Of a DNA stretch of 64,000 nucleotides, positions 52,690-60,697 are shown in pieces. The translations under genes and the position numbers were made by a program. The stretch is from Flammeovirga sp. EKP202 (GTDB lineage Bacteria > Bacteroidota > Bacteroidia > Cytophagales > Flammeovirgaceae). Under the pieces are notes generated by a model. The model made no database searches and had not been told where the DNA came from. It saw only the letters and a list, made by a program, of their open reading frames with translations. The DNA is taken from the NCBI RefSeq assembly GCF_014534745.1, contig NZ_JACVVP010000020.1:1-64000 (forward strand), in the 5' to 3' direction. Within the stretch, counting starts at the first letter, position 1; each line of letters begins with the position of its first letter.

Positions 52690-52715
52690 GGTCAGAAGTT
52701 AAAAAAGATATTATT

Positions 52716-52744
52716 CAAAAATATTGAAAATAACTAAAAACAAA
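52716..52744 (-). promoter_or_regulatory. Promoter of the araC operon
   Basis: Minus strand: -33 TTTG at 52744-52741, 17-bp spacer, -7 TATTTTTG at 52723-52716. It leaves a leader of about 20 nt. The -33 box coincides with the T-run of the terminator at 52742-52774. Confidence 0.5.
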
Positions 52745-52774
52745 AAGAGGTTACCATTATCATGATAACCTCTC
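52742..52774 (-). terminator. Terminator of an orphan minus-strand transcript
   Basis: GAGGTTA / TAACCTC stem, followed on the minus strand by TTTTTG. No annotated gene lies upstream of it until fhs, which has a terminator of its own at 53438-53486. Confidence 0.75.
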
Positions 52775-52971
52775 CAACTTAGTATGAAATGAAATGAATT
52801 ATTACTTATATTTTTAAATATTATATATTTTTCTCTGTTTGAATTACTTATCCTAATTTAAATAACTTTTGATAAGTATTAAAAGGAATAATGAAATATT
52901 GAAACAAGTTCAACTTGAAGTACCATTCTTGTAAAACTTCAAATCTTTTTTCCTTTCAGTTATGTTTTACG
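52742..52971 (-). ncRNA. Candidate small RNA or micro-ORF transcript
   Basis: A minus-strand unit of about 230 nt from a -7 box (TACCTTTG, 52985-52978) to the terminator at 52742-52774. No -33 TTTG is present; a TTAACA-TG-TGTTAA dyad (53003-53016) sits there instead, suggesting an activator. The only frame with a plausible start has 15 codons (MVLQVELVSIFHYSF). It could be a regulatory RNA or a leader-peptide transcript. The evidence is promoter and terminator only. Confidence 0.35.
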
Positions 52972-53002
52972 TTATTACAAAGGTAAAGGTTGTATTTAAT
53001 AA

Positions 53003-53016
53003 TTAACATGTGTTAA
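53003..53016. promoter_or_regulatory. Dyad TTAACA-TG-TGTTAA
   Basis: Perfect 6-bp arms at about -25 to -38 relative to the -7 box at 52978-52985. The rest of 53017-53437 is AT-rich with no convincing gene. Confidence 0.35.
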
Positions 53017-53437
53017 AACAAGCATATATAGTCTTTTACACCATAAATTAACCTGTTATAACGCAGATTTAATTTTATGACATTTTCAATAAAAATCATT
53101 TTATTTGAAAATATAATAATTATTGTTCGTTATACATTTATAAAAATCACAACATTAAATATTCACTTAACAATAATTTAATTTAAAATACGGCTTTTCC
53201 TATAATTAAACAGATTTTCAATTGCACTTGTATAAGTTACACATAACATTGTATCACACTTTAAAATCATATTCATTCAACTTATTTTAATACATTTTTT
53301 AATTTGTTAAGGTTTTAATGATTGAACAATGTTATAGGATGTATTTTTTTCAATTATTTTAACTTTAATAAGCATTAATACAACTCTGATCTGCTTTAAG
53401 GACAGTTGGTTATAGTGTCAAATGGCTTTAATTCAAT

Positions 53438-53486
53438 TTTAAAAATAAAATTCCCTTCAAAATATCAAATGATACTTCAAAGGGAA
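53438..53486 (-). terminator. Probable terminator of fhs
   Basis: On the minus strand TTCCCTT / AAGGGAA outer arms with inner pairing TATCA-TT-TGATA, followed by TTTTATTTTT. It is 425 bp after the fhs stop because repeat element 2 lies between. Confidence 0.7.
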
Positions 53487-53513
53487 CTTAACTATTCATT
53501 TAATGTCAAGGCT

Positions 53514-53908
53514 AATACATTATTAACTGAATTATCGCCATCTTTCAAGCTAACTTCATACAAGTATTGATAGGGTCTCCTTTCAAGCTACTTTCTTCTT
53601 CATTTTTGTCTTGAAACAAAAAGAAGCAAAAAATTCAAGGCTTAGAAGTCAAAAGCTAAATTCCATTTCTCTCGCCTAAATGATTTTAAACTCGCTGCAC
53701 TCAAACAACAAAATCATTTTTAACGACTCAATACATGAAATTCTTCACGCTTTTCCCTTCAATGCCGGGGGAATACTACCAAACTAAAATGGTAGAAAGC
53801 TCACTGGCGCTAATGTTAAGCGTTAGCGTCATTTGTGTCCTTCAGATCATCAGAAATCTCCTGATTTCTGAATACTGTAATTAACGATAATTTAGTTTAC
53901 AATGTATT
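53514..53908. repeat. Mosaic repeat element 2
   Basis: A 395-bp element. The right end (53885-53908) reads CGATAATTTAGTTTACAATG... and matches the ends of element 1. The left end (53514-53537) is the same 24-bp repeat with about three mismatches. Inside are module B (53581-53769), shared with element 3 in the same orientation, and module A (about 53801-53872), inverted relative to element 1. It lies between the fhs stop codon, 3 bp away, and the fhs terminator. No transposase. Confidence 0.7.
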
Positions 53909-53910
53909 AA

Positions 53911-55581
53911 TTATGATAATCCATCAATTAACCCATCCTTAAACATAATTTTATTGGCTTGAGGTTCTTTTGGCAGACCTGGCATTCTCATAATGCTACC
54001 CGCTCTTGCTACGATAAAACCTGCACCATTGTTGATTAATAAATCTTCAAAGTGAATATGGAAACCTCCAGTTGGTGCTCCAAGAATCTTTGGGTTGTCT
54101 GTAAATGAACTTTGTGTTTTCGCCACACAAACTGGCAATTCAGACATACCGTATTTCTCAATTCTTTTTAATTTCTTCAAAGCTTTGGAATCCATTTTAA
54201 TTCCATCCGCTCTATAAATCTTTTTAGCGATCTTATCTAGCTTTTCATAGATAGAGTCTTCAAGGTCATAGGTAAACTGTAACGGGCCAGAAGGGTTAGT
54301 TTCAATCACGTCTACTACTTTTTGAGCTAAGTCAGTGGCTCCTTTTCCGCCTTTCATAAAACTATCATTGACAGCAAACTCTACTCCTCTCTCATTACAC
54401 CATTGCTCTACAAAATTCATCTCATCTGTGGTATCAAAAGCGTACTGGTTGAATGTCACCATCACTGTTTGTCCGAAACCTTGCATATTCTCAATATGTC
54501 TTTCAAGGTTTTTCATCCCTAACTTCAGGCCTTCAATATTGGGTAGCTTAATGTCGTCTAAAGCCACACCTCCATGCAATTTTAAAGCCTGAGAGGTCGC
54601 TACAATCACTGTAAGGTCTGGGTTTAAACCTGCTTTTCTGCATTTGATATTGAAGAATTTCTCAGCACCTAAATCTGCCCCAAAACCTGCTTCGGTAATC
54701 GTATAATCAGCATAGTTCATGGCCATTTTAGTGGCCAAAACAGAATTACAGCCATGAGCAATATTGGCAAATGGCCCTCCATGGATAAACGCAGGAGTAT
54801 TTTCAGTCGTTTGCACCAAATTGGGGTGAATAGCATCTTTCATCAATACAGCCATTGCACCTTCCACACCTAGGTCTCTTACATAAACTGGGTCATTATT
54901 ATGGTCATACCCTAAATAGATATTACCGATTCTCTCCTGGAGGTCTTCTCTATTTTCGGCTAAACATAAAATAGCCATCAATTCAGAGGCTGGTGTAATA
55001 TCAAAACCTGCTTCAGCAACATCACCATTTCCAATGCCACCCAAACCTGTAACAATTTGACGAAGTGTTCGGTCATTGACATCCAAAACCCTTCTCCAGT
55101 TGATGGACTTCAATTGCTTCCCAGAAGCTCTTTCAAAATGTTGGTGGTTATCAACCAATGCTGAGATCATATTGTTGGCGGAAGTAATGGCATGGAAGTC
55201 TCCTGTAAAATGTAAGTTGATGTCTTCCATTGGCAATACTTGAGCGTGACCGCCCCCTGCAGCACCTCCTTTCATACCAAAACAAACCCCTAATGAAGGC
55301 TCTCGCAATGCTGGAATTGCATTGTGTCCCAACTCTTGTAAACCTAAAGCTAGACCAACAGAAGTTGTTGTTTTTCCAATTCCCGCTCTAGTAGGAGTGA
55401 TCGCTGTTACAAGAATTAGCTTTTTCTTGTTATCTCTTTTCTTATTCAATAATTCATAAGGAACTTTGGCCATATAATGACCGTAAGGAATCAGGTCTTC
55501 CTCTGGAATACCAATACTTTTTCCCACCTCATAAATACGTTTTAAGACAGTTTCTCTAGCGATTTCTATATCGGTTTTCAT
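53911..55581 (-). CDS. fhs: Formate--tetrahydrofolate ligase
   Basis: Forms 10-formyl-tetrahydrofolate from formate, ATP and tetrahydrofolate for one-carbon metabolism. The 556-residue protein is standard length, with the P-loop [12 protein letters not shown] (62-73) and the [18 protein letters not shown] and [10 protein letters not shown] signatures. A conserved [19 protein letters not shown] stretch lies at the end. It is monocistronic. The stop codon is 2 bp from a repeat element that separates it from its terminator. Confidence 0.97.
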   Translation of the reverse strand: MKTDIEIARETVLKRIYEVGKSIGIPEEDLIPYGHYMAKVPYELLNKKRDNKKKLILVTAITPTRAGIGKTTTSVGLALGLQELGHNAIPALREPSLGVCFGMKGGAAGGGHAQVLPMEDINLHFTGDFHAITSANNMISALVDNHQHFERASGKQLKSINWRRVLDVNDRTLRQIVTGLGGIGNGDVAEAGFDITPASELMAILCLAENREDLQERIGNIYLGYDHNNDPVYVRDLGVEGAMAVLMKDAIHPNLVQTTENTPAFIHGGPFANIAHGCNSVLATKMAMNYADYTITEAGFGADLGAEKFFNIKCRKAGLNPDLTVIVATSQALKLHGGVALDDIKLPNIEGLKLGMKNLERHIENMQGFGQTVMVTFNQYAFDTTDEMNFVEQWCNERGVEFAVNDSFMKGGKGATDLAQKVVDVIETNPSGPLQFTYDLEDSIYEKLDKIAKKIYRADGIKMDSKALKKLKRIEKYGMSELPVCVAKTQSSFTDNPKILGAPTGGFHIHFEDLLINNGAGFIVARAGSIMRMPGLPKEPQANKIMFKDGLIDGLS

Positions 55582-55842
55582 AGTTCGTCAGGAAATAATA
55601 ATATGTTTATAATGCTTAATATGGTCCTTTTACTATAGTACATGTGCGAAATGAAATAGTTAGGCGAATTGAAATATAACTATTTTCATAACATTTTTAA
55701 TTTACATAACAACGATAAATATTACATTATCAGCAACTTAAATCACACTACAGTTTAATTTTCATTGATTGGTATGCCAAAATAAAACATATTAATAGTA
55801 AATTAAGGTGTTATAAATCACCATCTAACAAAAACACATAGA

Positions 55843-56622
55843 ATGACATTGGAATTAATTAACTACAAGAAAACTCAACAAATAGCTTACATCTCTCTCA
55901 ACAGACCTGAGAAACGCAATGCACTGAATCATCAGTTAGTTTCTGAACTCAAAGAGGCCCTCGATAATATAGAAAAAGACAATACTGTAAAAGCAGTAGT
56001 ACTCAAAGGAGAAGGAAAAGCTTTCTGCGCTGGAGCTGATTTGGCTTATATACAAGACCTTCAGAATTTCTCTTATGAGGAAAATCTAGAAGATTCAAAC
56101 CACCTTAAAGAGTTGTTTCTTAAAATCTATTATTATCCAAAAATTATCATAGCGAGTATTCAAGGTGCCGCTATTGCTGGAGGATGCGGATTGGCAACGG
56201 TTTGTGACTTTGCATTTGCTGAAAGTGGTGCTAAGTTTAGTTATTCTGAAGTTAAAATTGGTTTTATCCCTGCCATTGTCAGCATTTTTTTAGTCAGAAA
56301 AATTGGAGAAGGAAAAGCAAAGCAACTCCTCCTTTCAGGACAAGTTATTACAGCTCAAAAAGCATTAGATTATGGTTTGATTAATGGAATCACTTCTGCT
56401 GAAAATTTGGAGGAAGAGGTTCTTGAATTCGCTAAAAAATTAGTTTCCGAAACCTCTTTACAAGCCAAAGCGGATACCAAACATCTTATTGCTTCAACTT
56501 GGCATTTACCTTTAGAAGAAGCAATGAATTTAGCCGTTGTTTCGAATGCAAAAGCTAGAAGTAATGAAGATTGTAAAAAAGGTATTGCTGCTTTTTTGAA
56601 TAAAGAAAAAATTGAATGGTAA
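55843..56622 (+). CDS. Enoyl-CoA hydratase/isomerase (crotonase family)
   Basis: A 259-residue crotonase-fold enzyme. The oxyanion-hole motifs are KAFCAGADLAYI (about 61-72) and GAAIAGGCGLATVCDFA (about 106-122). The Glu expected as catalytic acid/base appears in the YSEVKIGFIPA segment. The sequence style suggests methylglutaconyl-CoA hydratase or a general short-chain hydratase, but exact substrate is not certain. Monocistronic; a long hairpin follows directly. Confidence 0.9.
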   Translation: MTLELINYKKTQQIAYISLNRPEKRNALNHQLVSELKEALDNIEKDNTVKAVVLKGEGKAFCAGADLAYIQDLQNFSYEENLEDSNHLKELFLKIYYYPKIIIASIQGAAIAGGCGLATVCDFAFAESGAKFSYSEVKIGFIPAIVSIFLVRKIGEGKAKQLLLSGQVITAQKALDYGLINGITSAENLEEEVLEFAKKLVSETSLQAKADTKHLIASTWHLPLEEAMNLAVVSNAKARSNEDCKKGIAAFLNKEKIEW

Positions 56623-56628
56623 TTTTTG

Positions 56629-56694
56629 AGGTATGAGGTAAGAATAAAGAGGTAAGATGTGGGATTCTTACCTCTTCATTCTTACCTCATACCT
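56629..56694. repeat. Long near-perfect hairpin built from GAGGTAAGA units
   Basis: Two 29-nt arms (56629-56657 and 56666-56694) are reverse complements with one mismatch around an 8-nt loop. Each arm contains related GGTATGA / GGTAAGA units. It lies 7 bp after the hydratase stop and 11 bp before the convergent SDR stop. There is no T-run, so it is not a standard terminator. Confidence 0.8.
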
Positions 56695-56704
56695 AATACA
56701 AGTC

Positions 56705-57688
56705 TTATTGTACTATTTCTTTTTCAGGATAAACTTCCTGAATTATAGCGTAGAATTCATCGATCAAACCCTGATCTGTAAAAGCTGAATTCATTGGCTT
56801 TTGGTCTACGGTCGGGCCTAATGTTTTCTTTTCGGGAGAACCTAAAATATCTCCATTTTCACCTCTTATTCCTTCGATAGCACTTACATACTTTTGAGCT
56901 GCCTGCACAGGGCTTTGTGCCATTCCCACCCATTTCATCATTGTAAATCCTATATTCTCTAAAAACCATCTCTCGAAAGCCGGTTTTGTGGCTAGGCCAT
57001 TGGTACCATAAGTTAAACCTGGGGTGAACCAAATGTACTCTTGACCGTCTTCTGCATCTTGAGCGAGCTTTGACACTAAGAGTGCACTCATCAATTTGGA
57101 GGTCCCCATAGCATTCATATCATGATATTTTTGACCTTTCAGATTACCTTTAATGTAATCTCCCAAGATTTTTGGAGAACGAAAAGTCGGTTTATCCATC
57201 ATTCCTGGAATACCTCTTGCTCCTTCTCCACCGGCAAATATCACCCTAAAGTTTTCTGAGAGAAGATTATGTCTTTTTAAATTTTGAAGTACAATATACC
57301 CTCCTATTACGTTTTGGAAAATTGTTTTCTCAATGGTATGTCCATTCCAATTGATGTACTTGAACTCTTTCCCAAAAATGACTCCTCCTGATTGTAAAAA
57401 CACAACATCTATTTTATGTTGAGAAGGAAGAGTGCCCACTGCTTCTTCAATAGCCAAAGGATCATTCATATCAAATCCTCCATATGTTTCTAAAGTATCA
57501 GCAGTCTTATTGCTTTCTGCATTTAATAAAATCTTATGCTTTGCTTGTTGTGCTTTTTCTTTGGTTCTACAAGCCATCAAAATACTACCATATCCTTTAT
57601 TGAAGAGTATTTTGGTGGTTTCTAAACCCATTCCTCCATTTGCTCCCGTAATTAAAATCCTTGTGTTTTGTTTTGATTTATTTTTCAT
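56705..57688 (-). CDS. SDR-fold protein lacking the catalytic Ser and Tyr
   Basis: A 327-residue SDR-fold protein, started at the Met encoded at 57688-57686 (a longer frame from 57724 adds 12 residues). The cofactor loop TGANGGMG is kept. The Ser region reads IFAGGEGARG and the Tyr-x3-Lys region reads MGTSK, with Met in place of Tyr. The LQSGG replaces NNAG. Alignment by eye to the SDR at 50397 supports this. It may bind NAD(P) without classical catalysis, or use another mechanism. The remaining C-terminal GPTVDQKP segment matches GPLVDQSP of its homologue. Confidence 0.82.
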   Translation of the reverse strand: MKNKSKQNTRILITGANGGMGLETTKILFNKGYGSILMACRTKEKAQQAKHKILLNAESNKTADTLETYGGFDMNDPLAIEEAVGTLPSQHKIDVVFLQSGGVIFGKEFKYINWNGHTIEKTIFQNVIGGYIVLQNLKRHNLLSENFRVIFAGGEGARGIPGMMDKPTFRSPKILGDYIKGNLKGQKYHDMNAMGTSKLMSALLVSKLAQDAEDGQEYIWFTPGLTYGTNGLATKPAFERWFLENIGFTMMKWVGMAQSPVQAAQKYVSAIEGIRGENGDILGSPEKKTLGPTVDQKPMNSAFTDQGLIDEFYAIIQEVYPEKEIVQ

Positions 57689-57810
57689 AATAGTAATAGC
57701 GATTATTGATTTTCGATAGTACAAAGTACGGCTATTACAAAAGGATTAAATTGGAATATTAGGTCAATAAAATGGTAAATTAGGTCAAGGTAATTGAGCT
57801 GAAAGAGAGA

Positions 57811-58437
57811 TTATATTTTCTCTATAATCATTAATAATTCACTCAACATCATAGCAGTAGCTCCCCAAACAGTATGTCCATAAACATCAAAAGCTGGCGT
57901 TTTAAACTTCACACCATTATCCAAATCAACGATATGCTCTTTATGGTTATTGATATCTTGTAATTGACTAATGGATGCTTCCACTACTTTATCCACTTCG
58001 TATTCATCAATATTGTATTGAAAAACATCGCTATAATTCGCCACTACAGGTACTACATGCATATTTGAAGGCGGAATATAGATATCCGATAATGTTCCTA
58101 ATACTTTATTTCTCTCCACACTCACACCTATTTCCTCATAGCATTCTCTTAAGGCCGTTTCTATTAAATCTTCATCAGTATCATCATATTTCCCTCCAGG
58201 GAAAGCCATCTGACCACTATGTACTCCATCATAAGATGGACGCTGAATTAATGGAAAAATTAATGAATCTTCTTCCTCTTTCAATAGAATCAATACTGCT
58301 GCTTTTCTTGCTGTAGTAGGGATATCAAAAGGTGTTTCGTCTTGTCTTTTTAAAGACGACATCTTATCGTGTGCATCACGACCTGGTTTAGGTTCTGATA
58401 GTCTCTGTCTTAATTTATTTTGCCAATCGCTCATCAA
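57811..58437 (-). CDS. Nudix hydrolase, CoA-pyrophosphatase-like
   Basis: A 208-residue Nudix enzyme. The Nudix box lies at about 98-122 (GGKYDDTDED...RECYEEIGV) with the catalytic REcYEE intact; Asp stands where the first Glu of the general signature is often found, which is usual in the CoA-pyrophosphatase group. PSYDGVHSGQMAFPGGK before the box is the UPF0035/CoA-pyrophosphatase wording. It likely cleaves CoA and derivatives. Confidence 0.9.
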   Translation of the reverse strand: MMSDWQNKLRQRLSEPKPGRDAHDKMSSLKRQDETPFDIPTTARKAAVLILLKEEEDSLIFPLIQRPSYDGVHSGQMAFPGGKYDDTDEDLIETALRECYEEIGVSVERNKVLGTLSDIYIPPSNMHVVPVVANYSDVFQYNIDEYEVDKVVEASISQLQDINNHKEHIVDLDNGVKFKTPAFDVYGHTVWGATAMMLSELLMIIEKI

Positions 58438-58476
58438 ACTTGTTTATTCGTTATTAAAAAATGAATCTGTATTCTT

Positions 58477-58535
58477 CAAGCTGTTGTACAATTAAAAATG
58501 AAACATATTGGATTTCAACTATATCAACTGCTTAA
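58477..58535. repeat. Miniature relative of the palindromic element at 17822
   Basis: A 59-bp sequence with AAGCTGTTGTACAATTAAAA at the left and CAACTGCTTAA at the right. It shares TTGTACAATTAAAA, TTGGATTT and the CAACTGCTTAA end with the 166-bp element, but most of the interior is missing. It lies between the Nudix and amylase genes. Confidence 0.6.
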
Positions 58536-58556
58536 TCATAATTTACAATTTTATTT

Positions 58557-58597
58557 ACAAAAAAAATAGAGCCAAGGAATTCATCTTAGCTCTATCT
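58557..58597 (-). terminator. Terminator of the amylase gene
   Basis: On the minus strand ATAGAGCTAAG / CTTGGCTCTAT with one U-G pair and an 8-nt loop, followed by T8. Confidence 0.85.
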
Positions 58598-58631
58598 CTA
58601 TCAATTTTAGATAATTTTATTAAGTACTTAC

Positions 58632-60521
58632 TTATTTACCTAAATCAATAATCATTGCTGTTTTACCAGGAATTGTAAATTCACTTCCAATGGTTACTGC
58701 CTTACCTGTCAAGATATCTTTGCCTTTTGCATTCCCTTTCAATACCTCAGAGAAGCGATCTGTTGTGAACGTTTGCTCCTCTTTGTTGTTGTTCAAGATT
58801 ACAAATACTGTTTCACTATCAGTATATCTTGCATAAGCATAAACCTCATTGAATGGTACCCAATGCTTTAATTTACCTTCAGCAATTGCCTTAGAAGTTC
58901 TTCTCCATTGAAGGATAGAACGCATGTAGTTGAAGTAGTCATTTTCTTTCTTTGTACGGCCAGCTTCAGTGAAAGCATCACGCTTATCACCTGCCCATCC
59001 ACCTGGGAAATCCTCTCTCAAGTCACCATGGTGACCACCTTTACCCATTAAGATTTCAGTACCGTAGAAAATTTGAGGAATACCTCTTGTCGTCAATAAG
59101 AAAGAAGTTGCTAATTTCATATTAGGAATATTCTTATTGAAAACACCAAACGCTCTGTCCACATCATGGTTATCCATGAAGATTTTGTTTTGGTTGGCAT
59201 CATCATATAAGAAATCCTCTGTTAATGTCTTATACACCTCTGTGATACTCCAGTTATTTCTCCAAGTTCTATTCAAAGCGTCCCAAACAGGGAAGTCAGA
59301 AACTGATTTTAAAGTTGAAACAAATCCATCACGATTGTTTCCACCTGCTTTCCAATACGATTCCCAAGTAGCACCCGGTAACCAAGTTTCTCCTACAATA
59401 TAAAAATCAGGATATTCACTTAATACATATGACACCCATTCCGACATCATTTCTTTTTTGTTGTAAGGGTATGTATCCATACGAATACCGTCAATACCTG
59501 CGTACTCAATCCACCAAACAGAAGCTTGCATTAAGTATCTTGCTAAATAAGGGTTTCCTTGATTTAAATCAGGCATGTGACCGTCAAACCAACCATCTGT
59601 CATGATTTTTTTGTCGTAATCAGAAGCGTTTGGATCTGATAAAGCCTCACCTTTATAGTTGGTCTTTGTGAACTCTTTCCATTCGTGAATCCAATCTTTT
59701 GCAGGAAGGTCTTTCATCCAATCGTGACCATTACCAATGTGGTTGAATACAAGGTCCATCACCACTTTCATGTCTCTTTTGTGGGCCTCGTCTACCATGT
59801 TTTTGTACTCCGCGTTTGTACCGTGGCGTCCGTCTGCTTTGTAAAAATCAGTAATAGCATAACCATGGTAAGACCAATCTGGTTGATTGTTTTCTAAGAA
59901 AGGTGTTAACCAAACTGTTGTTACACCAAGATCATCCAAATAATCTAATTTTGAAGTTACACCTGCAATGTCTCCACCATGTCTTCCATCTCTATCCTTA
60001 CGATTGGCTTTTTGCGTTAAGTCTGCTTGAGAATCATTGGCTGGATTGCCGTTTGCAAAACGATCCGGCATAATCAAGTACATTACGTCATGTGCAGTAA
60101 GACCCTGAGCTTTTGTTGCCTTATTTCTAGGCTTTAATTCAAACTCATACGTCAACTCTTTTGCTCCTGCTTTGAAAGAAATAGGATATTTTCCAGCTTT
60201 CGCATTTGCAATATTTAAATTCAAAAATAAGTAGTTAGGATTGTCTTGCGTATTCACACTTTCAATTCCGATTCCTTCTTCTTTAATTTCTACTGAAGAA
60301 GTGGCAATATTTTTACCATGAATCACTAACAAAACAGTTTCGTTTTTCATACCTGCCCACCAATATGCAGGTTCCACTGTTTTTAACTTTACTTCTGAAG
60401 CGGGCTTCATATTCGGAATACTAGCTTGTTGAACTAGTGCCGTACTCTCTTCCATAGGAGTACAACCCATTCCTAATAAAGAAACTAAAATGGCCAAGAT
60501 GCCAGCTTTTTCAATTTTCAT
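58632..60521 (-). CDS. GH13 alpha-amylase lipoprotein (neopullulanase/cyclomaltodextrinase type)
   Basis: Cleaves alpha-glucans such as starch or maltodextrins. The 629-residue protein is a lipoprotein (lipobox LGMGC, Cys20). An N-terminal Ig-like cyclomaltodextrinase domain spans about 40-132, then the GH13 barrel begins at YLIMPDRFANGNP. The catalytic residues are nucleophile Asp349 (GIRMDTYPY), acid Glu378 (VGETW) and Asp453 (NHDVD). A C-terminal beta domain ends at 629. The architecture is that of SusA-type enzymes. No SusC/SusD pair is adjacent, so it is not in a visible utilisation locus. Confidence 0.95.
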   Translation of the reverse strand: MKIEKAGILAILVSLLGMGCTPMEESTALVQQASIPNMKPASEVKLKTVEPAYWWAGMKNETVLLVIHGKNIATSSVEIKEEGIGIESVNTQDNPNYLFLNLNIANAKAGKYPISFKAGAKELTYEFELKPRNKATKAQGLTAHDVMYLIMPDRFANGNPANDSQADLTQKANRKDRDGRHGGDIAGVTSKLDYLDDLGVTTVWLTPFLENNQPDWSYHGYAITDFYKADGRHGTNAEYKNMVDEAHKRDMKVVMDLVFNHIGNGHDWMKDLPAKDWIHEWKEFTKTNYKGEALSDPNASDYDKKIMTDGWFDGHMPDLNQGNPYLARYLMQASVWWIEYAGIDGIRMDTYPYNKKEMMSEWVSYVLSEYPDFYIVGETWLPGATWESYWKAGGNNRDGFVSTLKSVSDFPVWDALNRTWRNNWSITEVYKTLTEDFLYDDANQNKIFMDNHDVDRAFGVFNKNIPNMKLATSFLLTTRGIPQIFYGTEILMGKGGHHGDLREDFPGGWAGDKRDAFTEAGRTKKENDYFNYMRSILQWRRTSKAIAEGKLKHWVPFNEVYAYARYTDSETVFVILNNNKEEQTFTTDRFSEVLKGNAKGKDILTGKAVTIGSEFTIPGKTAMIIDLGK

Positions 60522-60697
60522 ACTTACGATATTCTGCAGTTTTAATTAACACAAACATAATTTGATTTATGATTATTAAAAAGTTGAAAAAAATTTCAAC
60601 CGTTTGCGTTAAATAGTTTTTTCTAAATTTTCGGGTTTTTTCAAAGTTTAGTGTTAACAGATTATTATCTTGCTAATTCTAAACATCAATAATCTTC

